From Cyclostephanos tholiformis (taxonomy: Eukaryota > Bacillariophyta > Thalassiosirophyceae > Thalassiosirales > Thalassiosiraceae), in contig JALLPB010000216.1 of NCBI GenBank assembly GCA_036939975.1, positions 1 through 21,429 on the forward strand: a stretch of 21,429 bases of DNA, given 5' to 3'. The notes beneath the pieces are model-generated. The model was given only the letters and a program-made list of their open reading frames with translations, had not been told where the DNA came from and made no database searches. Every line of letters begins with the position of its first letter. Position 1 is the first letter of the stretch. Positions 9,230 to 18,339 of this stretch are shown here, in pieces. The position numbers were made by a program, and so were the translations under genes.

Positions 9230-9595
9230 TCAGCCTTTCATCTCAGCCTTGAGTCTGTCCTTTACTTCATTTGCAGAATTTGTGAGTCTGGGAGACATTT
9301 TTGTTTTAAGTTTGATATCTGGGGATTCCTTTGTATGTCTTATAGGAACCTTACTGTTTACTGGGAATGCTTTGCTCTTGCTTTTCCCTGATCTTATTTC
9401 ATACTTATTTCCATTCAGATTATCCATCATCTGAGAGGCACATGATGGGCTTGCTGGTTGGTGTAGCGTGTATTCCATGCCTTGTTTTGTCTGTTCACCA
9501 ACAGGGGGGGGCGGTGATGAATGGTGATTAGATTGATTATAAACCCCTATGGACCTCCTATGAAGGAATACATTGAAGGTCTTCTGTTGTTGCAC
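9230..9595 (-). CDS. Possible hypothetical ORF, weak
   Basis: A 121-residue minus-strand frame with a plausible, Lys/Ser-rich composition (for example GKSKSKAFPVNSK and NEVKDRLKAEMKG at its end). No domain, signal or repeat is recognised. It lies in an AT-rich, element-rich segment and could be chance or the complement of decayed sequence. It is reported only because nothing else explains this interval. Confidence 0.18.
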   Translation of the reverse strand: MQQQKTFNVFLHRRSIGVYNQSNHHSSPPPPVGEQTKQGMEYTLHQPASPSCASQMMDNLNGNKYEIRSGKSKSKAFPVNSKVPIRHTKESPDIKLKTKMSPRLTNSANEVKDRLKAEMKG

Positions 9596-9609
9596 GGCTC
9601 ACTCTTGAG

Positions 9610-10401
9610 ATGAAGCATTATTATTGTATCATTCTGTTGTTCATCCTGGTAAGTTGTGGCAATCCCTGCATTTATTGCCCGGTAAGTGGTAATGAGTACA
9701 TTCAGGAATGTTGCACATACATCCCCATCATTCAACCTCCCGATCCTCCCACACCAGCAAGGAACCTCCCCTATGTTCAATTTCCTGACCCTCCCACACC
9801 AGCAACAACCACAATGACAGCATCTGTGTTGGGTTCCAGAGTTGATAATCCTTGCATTATTTGCCCTGATAGCATCACAGATGGTATTGATGATGTCACC
9901 CTATATGCCGACAATGGGGATTTCAGCACATGCATGGATCTCATTGATGAGGCCAAGCGATATGAATGTGGCACCATAGACTGTGGATATGCTGAATTTG
10001 ATGAGTTTCAATGCTGCTACTCTGAACTTGTGAATCTTTGCATCATTTGCCCGGATGTCATCACTGCCTCTCTTGGAGATGATTATGTCCCTGAAAATGA
10101 AGGAAATAGTTCGTCATGCAAGACTCTCATTACAAGTGTCATAAACTTTGAGTCAGGGTCTGATGCATGTGCATTGTATAACATTGATGTGGCATATTGC
10201 TGCCCTCCTGAAGCCAAAGAAACTCCCATTCCAGTTAATGATACCATCCCATCAACTTCTAAATTGCCCACTTTGAGCACTGGTGAACCTCCTCCTGATC
10301 TTAGCTCTAGAGGGAGGAGTGTGCCTGGAATAGTTGGACTCATGCTTTCCATCATTTCTACCTATGCATCACTGTTCTCATTTAGGCATTTCATATTGTG
10401 A
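9610..10401 (+). CDS. Cys-rich repeat protein, probable GPI-anchored surface protein
   Basis: A 263-residue protein that I do not assign to a named family. It opens with a signal peptide (MKHYYCIILLFILVSC) and ends with a hydrophobic tail of about 20 residues (around 240-263) after a Ser/Pro/Thr-rich stalk, the layout of a GPI-anchored protein. Two diverged repeats of about 58 residues (80-138 and 142-199) share NxCIICPD-IT, a D/N-rich segment, a central Cys, and a closing CC. A short N-terminal piece (NPCIYCP ... CC) looks like a shrunken third unit. A PDPPTPA motif is duplicated between them (DNA at about 9740 and 9787). Disulfide-rich cell-surface or frustule-associated function is plausible but inferred. 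GTAAGT occurs twice near 9650 and 9682, so a spliced model is possible. It sits alone in AT-rich DNA. Confidence 0.6.
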   Translation: MKHYYCIILLFILVSCGNPCIYCPVSGNEYIQECCTYIPIIQPPDPPTPARNLPYVQFPDPPTPATTTMTASVLGSRVDNPCIICPDSITDGIDDVTLYADNGDFSTCMDLIDEAKRYECGTIDCGYAEFDEFQCCYSELVNLCIICPDVITASLGDDYVPENEGNSSSCKTLITSVINFESGSDACALYNIDVAYCCPPEAKETPIPVNDTIPSTSKLPTLSTGEPPPDLSSRGRSVPGIVGLMLSIISTYASLFSFRHFIL

Positions 10402-10720
10402 AGTGGATTTTCAAGAGAGGATGACTGCCACACAAAAAATATTTGTCGGCATGTTATTTTTGTTCATTGCTCGCCATATTGCAGCATAATAGTCAATCTG
10501 GTGGGTTGGCATGAGATGCAGAAGTTGGAGGCTGCTGCCTAGCTCAGAGGTATGCATGCCATTTTTTTTCAGCAACACTACAGAGAGATGGGACATTTGC
10601 CAAAATCTCCCCATTCCTTCATCTTATTTAAGTTGATCTATATGTGTAGTCCAACCACCTTTATGTTCATAATATTATACTTCAGGTGATAAAGGTCATG
10701 GTTAAGATGATTCCTCCTCG
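10402..10720. other. AT-rich intergenic stretch
   Basis: This presumably includes the 3' end of the Cys-rich protein gene. Short frames on the minus strand lack any recognisable feature. No RNA gene was seen. Confidence 0.5.
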
Positions 10721-10729
10721 TTGTGGTTG

Positions 10730-10924
10730 CATTGAGATTGGCACCATGATATATCAAATCCGCCCAAAATTATTCTTTCTTCTGGTGTTAATCGCCTTGC
10801 AATTGGCTCTGTTGGAGGTAATGATGTGGGCAATCAACCAGGATATGTGAGAGTCTTCTCTTTGAAGATCAGCAACAATAAGATTGGAACAAGCAGTTGG
10901 GAGCAGATTGGCCTTTCTAGAAAC
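10730..10924 (+). pseudogene. Fragment of an 'RLAIGS-GYVRVF' repeat protein
   Basis: In the frame of base 10769 the DNA encodes ILSSGVNRLAIGSVGGND followed by GYVRVFSLK and SSWEQIG, then a stop at 10925. This matches the repeat unit 'SSDGxRLAIGAxxN...GxVRVY...WxQLG' seen in large diatom secreted proteins of beta-propeller type. Only about one repeat is left, with no start codon or neighbouring repeats, so this is a gene fossil or a stray exon. Confidence 0.5.
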
Positions 10925-12648
10925 TGATGCATGCTAGAAACAATAAACTAACATGCCCTGATGCAGAAAAGATGCCATGTTTAGAATACCCCACCATGCC
11001 CCCAGCAGGCTCTTTGAAGGTGTTGCATGCCCCAGTACATTGGGTAGGGATCTGACGTGCGTCAAAAACCAAAATCTACAACTTAGAAACTGGGTAGTTC
11101 ATTAGCAACCTGCCATTTTCAAAAATTAATTTGACGGGAGTAATATTGCAGGACAATTTCTGGTGGGAACAGAAGGTTTTAAAATTTTCTGATGGGAACA
11201 CCAGAGTTAAAAAAAACCTTCCCACCAAATCTCATTTTGTGACATTTTTTGGTGGGTGCCAGGGATTTTAAAAAATCAAAACCTGAAAGTTTCTAAAATA
11301 ATCAAAGTAGACAAAATAAAATATTTCCGAACCAAATTTTTGAGCTCTTCCACAGACAGACCACAGCCACAAGCAACACCCACCCACATTCTGGCAGTTT
11401 ACATTTACAATTAACAACCAAGTTGTCGCCACGCCGAGCCCACTCTCCTGCTGGGTTCTCCAGACTCCACCAAGTCTAAGTCTGCAGGAGTGGACTTGCC
11501 ATCCCTATTGAATTATATGCCAGATCAGGATCAGGACCATCTTGTTGCACCAGCATCTGACTGCTGACTCTTTGGGCACTTGATTATCATTCAATTTTTA
11601 ATGCTATTACTGGTCAAGGTTAGAGTTAGAAATGACTCCTGGACAGAGCTAATCCAGCTGATGCCCACCAAGAAGACAATCAGGGACTAGACCCCATGAA
11701 TTCCGGCAATGGGCTGACAGTAACCAAGTGAGTGATGAGGGAAAGGTGAAGTCACTCTTTTGCTTCTGAAAATAAACTACAAACCAACAATGAACCACCA
11801 ATAGAGAGAAACTGGGAACTAACAATGGAGAAAAATCAATTAACAATCAGCCACATCACATCCCCAACCAAAAGCATGAGATGAGATGCAAAAGATGCAG
11901 GGAGAAGGCAACAGCTGATGATCCAATAGTCAGATTATCTTTTGAAGTGGGTTGGCAAGAACCTGAAGAGAAAAAGTTGTGAACAAGAAGATAAATGGAG
12001 AGAAAAGGATGGAGGAGGTACTAAAAATGATGCAGAGGCATGATAAGCAGCACTTTGTGAAGTCAGGAGAATAAAATGTACACTACAACCAGCATCAAGG
12101 AGAGAGAGATTGGGGGAGATGCCACCAACAACATCTGTGGTGATCAAGTTGTAAACCGATTGAGAGGGAGGGTAATGATGAGAGGGAAATTTTCTTCATT
12201 GAACAAGTGCAGCGCAATGCCCCTGTGCATTGCGCTGCTATTTTTGTTTATTCTTATTCATCCTCACATAATATACAATTATTAACTATTGAGTTTTCTT
12301 CATTTGCAACTGAAAAATGATTCATCATGTTTTGCACCTGTGCCTTAGAGGCTACTAAGGACGAAGCAGCAAAGATAATCTCACCTGGCTAATCATGCTT
12401 GCACATAGCAACTATTCTCATGAGAGCACCATGATAAATGCAAAAAGGAGAGTACCATTCTCTAGCTTATGATGCACTATACATAATATGCCTTTTGCGG
12501 TAGTGGCTACTAGTCCGTTTGTCTGCAGTCATAGCTTAGACTATAAATGTTTGGCCGGTATCGATACTGCCAGGCTTTTGTCAATCTTATTAGCTCCCTG
12601 CTATGGCAAACCCATCTGGCCGTGTTATGTATCATTGTTAAACTGCGC
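10925..12648. other. 1.7-kb AT-rich region without a recognisable gene
   Basis: No long credible frame on either strand. One frame near 11450-11570 reads protein-like for about 45 codons (LLLGSPDSTKSKSAGVDLPS) but is isolated. Near 11160-11260 TGGTGGGAAC-like words recur. A perfect hairpin lies at 12209-12238. The final 150 bases are probably the 3' UTR of the Gle1-Nup42-like gene. Confidence 0.5.
12209..12238. repeat. Perfect 12-bp hairpin with 6-base loop
   Basis: GCAGCGCAATGC is followed by CCCTGT and its exact complement GCATTGCGCTGC. The stem is far more GC-rich than its AT-rich surroundings and is followed by TATTTTTGTTTATT. It could be a transcript-end structure, a small element remnant or an extruding cruciform. 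Confidence 0.85.
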
Positions 12649-14886
12649 TCATCGACGTGGCCCCCCAAAAGGATTGATGTTACTTGACAATCCGAACTGG
12701 CTGACACCGCCACCAGAAAATGGGCTAGGATTACTAGCCTGTCCAAAGACTCCTCCTCCGAATGTTGTGCCGCTTCCGAATCCAGAAGCACCGGCTCCAC
12801 CAGGCTGCTCATGAGAAAAGCGACAAGAGCTTCCATTTCGGCACTGTCCGCTGGCGAAGAATTTACACGGTTGCTTCCCTTCACCTCTGCCAAAAGTATT
12901 CGAGAGATTTCCACCTGGCGGATTGCCGAAAGGCGACGGATTGCCAACTCCTCCCATCTGACCCTGACCCACGCCACTTATTTCATGAGAGAACTTGCAC
13001 CGATCGCCAAGGTTACACTTTCCGCTTGCAAAAAATTTACACGGCTGCCTATTATTGGCACCTTGCCCGCCGGTGTTGGTCCCAGGACCTTGCCAGCCAC
13101 TGTTATTTCCGAACGGTGACGGGGCAGGAGCGGATGGCGGGTTGCCCACAAAGCCACCTGATGCAAAAGGTGATGATTGCTGACCCGCAGTCGAGGCAAA
13201 TGTTGTAGATCCGAATCCAACGGCGGGGGCCTGGACCACGCCGAAGGGAGATGGTGTTGGTGCTGCAGTTGTGCCGAAACTGGAGCTCGTCGCGGCGGAT
13301 GAGATCCCAAAACCGGATGACTGCCCGCCTCCTCCACCAAATGGATTTGGGGCTACTCCAAATGGACTCGGAGCTGTTGCCGTTGCAAAACCTTTGGATG
13401 ATACAGGCGCCGCCGCCGCCGCCACCCCGAATCCCGACGCTTGAGCAACTCTCCCGAATGGACTCGGCGTTGTTGCCGGTGCAATACCTGCGGCGGGTGA
13501 CGGCACCACCGCCGTTGTCCCAAACCACGACGATTGCGCACCCCCAAAAGGTGATGGACTCGGCGCTGCCGCCATGGCGATTCCGAAGCCTCTACTGCCA
13601 CCAGCTCCACCGCCGTCACTTGCAAAAGGGGAGGATGATGATCCCCAAGAGGAGCTTTTATTGGTGACCGGTGTTGTTGATGCCGTGGATGAGACGCCAA
13701 AATGTTCTGAATCGCCGGTGGGACTATCCCCCCAGCCTGACAGCGAGAATGAAATTTTAGATGCATCGGCTCCTTCTTTTGCGCCACCCACCAAGCTTGA
13801 CTCAGCAAATGCGGATGATGGCGGGTTGTGACTCTGTCCAAAAGCAGTAAATGATGGCATCCCCGAGAATGTCCTCGCATCACCAGGACCAGCGTCGACA
13901 TGATTATAACCACTGACATTTCTCTCTCCCTTGCCATCATCATACAATCCCGCCATGGCACCGTTGGGCAAGTCCGTCCTCATCCCCTCGAATCCGACGT
14001 CGTCCAACACCTTCCTCAGCCTCGTGGCGCTCGGGACTCCCACGGTACTCTCGTCCAATCGACTAACCACGGAAATCTTCATCACGTCTAGCAGCGGGGC
14101 GAATTCAACCGGATACCTATTGGCTAGCATGTGGCCCGCGCCGGTTAGGAAAGCGACCAACACGGGCGCCGTGAGCAGCGGCAGGGGCGACACCGGCGTC
14201 GGGGGCAATAGGTCCATGAACCGCCTCAACCACGTCATCGCCCCCGCATGTCCCCCGAGCAATTTATGATCTGACGGGAGGGATGACATTATGTTCGCCA
14301 TGATGGAAATGAGTCCCTGGGATCGTTTTCGTGATCGCGACGTCGGTCGGTCGGTCGTTGTGGGTAAAACATAGCCGAGAATAAATACATGGTGATGGAG
14401 TGAAAGTCCGCGAGGGGGACGATGGTACCGAGAGATCATTATTTCGACCCGGGGGGAGGTAATTCGACGATAATATGAAAGGGTAACAGGGAGAAGTAAG
14501 ACTCACCTCCGTCCTGTGCAAGAATTTGTCGAAGCTCTCGAACTCCCCATCTCTATCGCGGATCATGCCCAAACTCTCCATCAAATCGTCCTCCGGAGCA
14601 ATAATATTGTCATCCCCACCATTCCCACTATTCCCGTCCTCCCCTCGATCCTTCTCCCTCGTCAGCGATAGCGCTGGCACGGCCGTGGGACAGACGCGGT
14701 ACAGATGACCCTCGAGGAGGGGACATACATCCGGACAGCGTACACTCACGGACGCGAACGTTGCCGCCAGTGGGAAACCATCCCCCCTGGAACCGTTGAA
14801 TCCGTCGGCCTGGACTCGAACTATCAGGTTCGAGCAGAGGAGGTCGAGGAGGTACCGCCGACCCATCGTCGATGCGGGATCTACCA

Positions 14887-14929
<43 letters not shown>

Positions 14930-16350
14930 GCGGCTATGTCATCGTCGCGCGATGCATTATCCAAGGCATCGATCACCGCGTTCGACACCTCCATCACCTT
15001 ATCTACGTCGTGGGACAGGGTGTTGATCCTGCCGTTGACTACCTTCTTGAATTGCAATCGCCTCCTGGCGACGGACGACGACGATTCGAACGCAAGTAAT
15101 CCGCATCGTACGTCCTCCACGCGCGATATCAGGTCGATGGCGCGATGCACGTGCTCGATCGATCTCGCGGCCTCCTCCTCCGCCTCTTTCGACATATCCT
15201 CCTCGGCGATTTTACGTCGTTCCTCCCTCGATCGCGCCTCCTCGATGCGCTTTCTTTCCATCGCATTCGATTCCGCCAATGCGCGAGCGTCCTCCTCCGA
15301 CCTTATCCGTCTCGCGTCCTCGCGCGCGACAACGTCCAGCCTCTCGCGCTCCTCTTCTTCCTCCATCATCAAACGCCTCCGATCGGACATACGTGCGCTG
15401 GCCGCGTTCGCCAGCTCGTCCTCCGCTCTCAGGAGGAGTAAAAATCCACGACACGATTCGCGATACGACGTTTCCGTCTCGCTCTCCAATTCCATCATCT
15501 CCCGCGATACGTTCGCCTGCATCCTCTCGCATGCGTACGCGAGCTGGAGCAATCGCGATGCCGATCGGGGCGGTGACGGTCGCGGTGTTGGCGTCGACTC
15601 GTCGTTCTCGTTTACGCAGTCGTCGTATCCGCGCACGAGTCCGGCGGCGGCGACGAGCTTCGCTATTCGATCCATGCCGTACCTCATATCCTCCACATCG
15701 GCATCGTCATCGTCTCCTCTTACCCTCCCCCCCCCCCCGACGGTGCTAGACGTCGTCGCGGCGGCCGGACCGCGCGAGAGCGCACCGGGGGGCAAACGCG
15801 TGCCGCGAAGGTCGAGGTTGTACGATCGCAACGGCAGCGACGTCGTGTGACCGTCGTCGACGCCCCCCCGCGTGCCGCGTGCGTCGTCGATGCGTATTAG
15901 AGCGTCCCACGCGCGATCGTTCGTGCCTCGATCGTCGAGGGAGTCCCGTCCCCCCGTCCCCCCGCCCCCCCCCGTCCTGGGTGGGAAGAGGCCGTAGCGC
16001 GTCCGGCCTCGGGGGGCGGGGTGGGATTCGAATCCAAGGGGGTGGGGAGGTTCGTCCTCATCGTCATCATCATCATCAATATCGTCTTCGGAGGCGGAAT
16101 CTCTCTCGTCGTCGTCTTCCTCATCATCGGAAGAAGCCACCGACGACGACGTGGTCGACGACGTTATAGACGGCCGGCGGCGATAGTATTGATCCTGGGG
16201 AGGAAAGGTCCATTTCCACCGCGGAGCCGGGGCCGCTGCCGGAGACGACGATGACGACGATGCCGGTTGCTGTTGCCGTTGCTCCCGCCGTTCCCGCCGA
16301 CGCGGGGAGGAGGAGGAGGAGGCCGGCGGGGAGAGGCTGAATTTCGCCAT
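12649..16350 (-). CDS. Gle1 fused to Nup42-like FG/CCCH nucleoporin
   Basis: The gene reads from ATG at 16350 to TGA at 12649, about 1,170 residues. Order: a low-complexity N terminus; a long Glu/Arg-rich coiled coil (residues about 260-415); RRRLQFKKVVNGRINTLS (425-442), a Gle1 hallmark; YLLDLLCSNLIVRV and FPLAATFASVSVRCPD, with HLYRVCPTAVP; then FLHRTE joined across an intron to GLISIMANI, and LGGHAGAMTWLRRFMD ... VAFLTGAGHMLANRY to DLPNGAMAG, matching Gle1's C-terminal helical domain to its natural end. The same frame continues into 21 FG motifs (many SPFG) and two zinc fingers C-x7-C-x5-C-x3-H (13041-12985 and 12867-12811), the Nup42/NUPL2 pattern. Gle1 with inositol hexakisphosphate activates the helicase Dbp5/DDX19 at the cytoplasmic pore face; Nup42 tethers Gle1. 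The frame breaks in a C50 run (14888-14937), where one more base would restore it. Confidence 0.85.
14317..14506 (-). other. Intron in the Gle1-like gene
   Basis: A 190-base intron on the minus strand. The donor GAG|GTGAGT begins at 14506 and the acceptor ATCCCAG|GGACTC ends at 14317, both canonical. The phase is 0 on both sides (codon GAG, then GGA). Joining the exons gives LHRTE-GLISIMANI, which restores the Gle1 helix corresponding to YLQRMTGMIRLYAAII in the human protein. The length is not a multiple of three, so retention would shift the frame. Confidence 0.9.
14888..14937. repeat. C50 homopolymer (poly-Gly on the Gle1 strand)
   Basis: Fifty consecutive C on the plus strand. On the coding (minus) strand it would encode a glycine run between the Gle1 coiled coil and the C-terminal domain. 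As given it puts the two halves out of register: 50 bases leads to a stop at 14881, whereas 49 minus 1 or 51 bases would keep the frame open. It may alternatively sit inside a small unrecognised intron ending at GTAG (about 14879-14885). Confidence 0.9.
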
Positions 16351-16663
16351 AGAAGTTATGATATGTGTTTGATGTTGGTCGATGGAAAATAAATAATGAA
16401 TTCCATAGTAGTAAGAGATACTATTACAGAAGGGGTCTTCTAAAAGTAGAGGGTACGGTACCCCATGGTACTACATGGGCATATTATATTCTCTTTACAT
16501 TTACTTACATTTCAAATCTCATCCAGTATCTTACTACCTAGGTAGAGTAACCTACACATAGAGTAGAAATTTACGTCCGCGCGGGGCCCATCACCCATAC
16601 TAGATACTCTATGGTACCATTATTACCATCGATTTTTTTTTGGTTTCGTTTTTCTTCACCGCC
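16351..16663. promoter_or_regulatory. Bidirectional promoter region between Gle1-like and IGPS-like genes
   Basis: The two genes start 313 bases apart on opposite strands, so this interval should drive both. It drops to AT-rich from GC-rich flanks. It carries an inverted repeat CCCATG-GTACTA-CATGGG (about 16461-16478), the near-palindrome GGGTACGGTACCC just before it, and further GGTAC-containing words near 16613. No sure TATA or initiator assignment can be made. Confidence 0.5.
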
Positions 16664-18067
16664 ATGATGAACGTCCGTAGTTGTCCCCTCGTCGCAGCCC
16701 CGATGCTCCTCCTCCTCCTCCTCCTTCTCGTCATTGTTAGTGGCGGCCGAGCGTTCATCATCATCCCAATGAAGACTACGACGACCACGACAACGTCATC
16801 GTCCTCGTCCCTCGCGCCGATCGTTGCACGACAATCCCGTAATCGTCGTCGCGACGACACACGTCCTCCTCCTCCTCGACGTCGACGTCGTCCCCCACTT
16901 AACGACGACGATGAAGACGATAATGACGTCCCACACGGATGGATCTCGACGTCGACGCTTTTCTCGTCCTCGCGTGGGGTCGTCGACGATTACGACGACG
17001 ACGACGACTACCGCCGCCGCGAACGCGACGACGTCGCCGGCGGCGGAATATACGGCGCCGTGCATAGGAAGGAACACGAGATGAGAAGGCTCAACATGCA
17101 GCACTCGTCGTTGTCGGATCCGATACGAATGGCGATGTCGTACTCGCAGGATGGAATCGAGAAAAAGCGACTGGCGGCGGCGTTGCGTCGAGTGTACGAC
17201 GAGGGACCAAGGTCGTCCGTGGATATCGAGGGGGACGAGAGGATGTTGAATGCCGGCATCGTCGAATCGACCATGAGACGCGGTAGCTTCGTCGTGGACA
17301 TCAAGAGGAAGAGCTTGCTAAGTTATCCGGGGGAACAATTCGCCAGGTACGACGATGCGGGCGACGTCGCGGAGGCGATGGTACGACTGGGAGCCGACGT
17401 CGTTATTATTAACGTCGATTATCACACGTACGGCGGCGACGTTAACGAGCTGCGATCGGCCGTCAGGGCCGTGCGAGCAATGAACGATCGAGCCGCCGTG
17501 GTCATGAAGGACGTCGTCGTCGACGAGATACAGTTGGGATTGGCGAAGGATGCAGGGGCCGATGGGATAGTGCTTTGCGCTACGGTATTGGGCCCTGCGC
17601 TCGAGAATTTCTTGAACCTGGCCACGATCATCGGACTCGAGACGATAGTGGAATGTCACACCTACAACGAGGTACGTGCGGCGCTCGACTCGCTGGCGCA
17701 GAATATCATGGTGAACAATCGAGATAGGATGACCGGACGATTGGTAATGGACCAGGCGATCAAATTGGCGGGGATGTTCCCCGGATCCGGCGGACCGATT
17801 GTTACCCTCGCCGGCGGCGGATTGACTAATACCGAACAGATGAAGAAATTACTTGCCGTGGGATACGATGGCGTAGTCGTGGGTAAGGCGTGCATGGGAT
17901 CGACGAGGGCGCCCGAATTCATTCGGGCGGTTAGGGATCGTACGTTGCTGCCCGCGGAATTCAGCCAGTGGGGCCTCGACGAGTACGAGTTCGACCTCGA
18001 TGGTAATGTCATGACCGGACCGAGGGAGAACGTGTCCGGAATCGGCGATCCCGACGTCTTCCTGTGA
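16664..18067 (+). CDS. Plastid-targeted indole-3-glycerol-phosphate-synthase-like TIM barrel
   Basis: A 467-residue protein starting at ATGATG (16664); the frame extends upstream only to a TTG at 16640, and CACCGCC before 16664 is a good start context. The N terminus is a Leu-rich signal ending GGRAF-IIIP, an ASAFAP-like plastid motif, then Thr/Ser, Arg and Asp low-complexity stretches. From about residue 200 it follows the TrpC (IGPS) fold: GSFVVDIKRKS, GADVVIINVDYHTYGG, VMKDVVVDEIQ, GADGIVLCATVL, LETIVECHTYNEV, IMVNNRD, GYDGVVVGKACMG. IGPS converts CdRP to indole-3-glycerol phosphate in tryptophan synthesis. Conserved are the EIK-type Lys (K214), the KD Lys (K282), the VE Glu (E330) and NNR. 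Changed are E to D in EIK, SPS to SLLS, and ESG to LAG. Either a diverged IGPS or a paralogue with another job. Confidence 0.75.
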   Translation: MMNVRSCPLVAAPMLLLLLLLLVIVSGGRAFIIIPMKTTTTTTTSSSSSLAPIVARQSRNRRRDDTRPPPPRRRRRPPLNDDDEDDNDVPHGWISTSTLFSSSRGVVDDYDDDDDYRRRERDDVAGGGIYGAVHRKEHEMRRLNMQHSSLSDPIRMAMSYSQDGIEKKRLAAALRRVYDEGPRSSVDIEGDERMLNAGIVESTMRRGSFVVDIKRKSLLSYPGEQFARYDDAGDVAEAMVRLGADVVIINVDYHTYGGDVNELRSAVRAVRAMNDRAAVVMKDVVVDEIQLGLAKDAGADGIVLCATVLGPALENFLNLATIIGLETIVECHTYNEVRAALDSLAQNIMVNNRDRMTGRLVMDQAIKLAGMFPGSGGPIVTLAGGGLTNTEQMKKLLAVGYDGVVVGKACMGSTRAPEFIRAVRDRTLLPAEFSQWGLDEYEFDLDGNVMTGPRENVSGIGDPDVFL

Positions 18068-18339
18068 GAAGAGGACGAAGGAATGATAGAATACATTTCC
18101 CTTCGCGTTTGTGACATCCTCACCCTTCAAATCCTCGACGCAGAGGTCATCAATTTGATTTTGGTGGAATATGTGGCGTGCTGTGTCGCGAAATCCTCCT
18201 CGGCTATTGAAGAAGAGATGAGACAATCCATGTGTGATTACGGGAGATGGTTGCGCTCGTACTAAACGTTCAGCTCAATTTTTACAACCCATAATAATTA
18301 TCGGCGTAAACGCCCTCCGCGCATATATATTTTCATCAT
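18068..18339. other. 3' flank of the IGPS-like gene
   Basis: Presumed 3' UTR and spacer turning from GC- to AT-rich. A 60-codon plus-strand frame (18083-18265) overlaps it but has no recognisable feature and is probably untranslated sequence. Confidence 0.5.

Noticed and set aside
12488..13831. Several plus-strand frames opposite the FG/zinc-finger part
   Set aside because: They are antisense shadows; the minus strand shows regular FG and CCCH motifs.
12649..14439. Separate Nup42 gene starting at the Met of the 596-codon frame (14439)
   Set aside because: The first 41 codons lie in an intron with canonical borders, and the exon begins in the middle of the Gle1 C-terminal domain.
14705..15850. 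A 381-codon plus-strand frame opposite the Gle1 coiled coil
   Set aside because: It is Ser/Arg/Pro low-complexity, runs through the C50 tract as poly-Pro, and is the mirror of a strand with clear Gle1 homology.
16640..16663. Upstream extension of the IGPS-like protein to a TTG codon
   Set aside because: ATG at 16664 has a better context and opens directly on the signal peptide; a nuclear gene is unlikely to start at TTG.
18083..18265. 60-codon frame after the IGPS-like stop
   Set aside because: It is short, featureless and lies in the expected 3' UTR.
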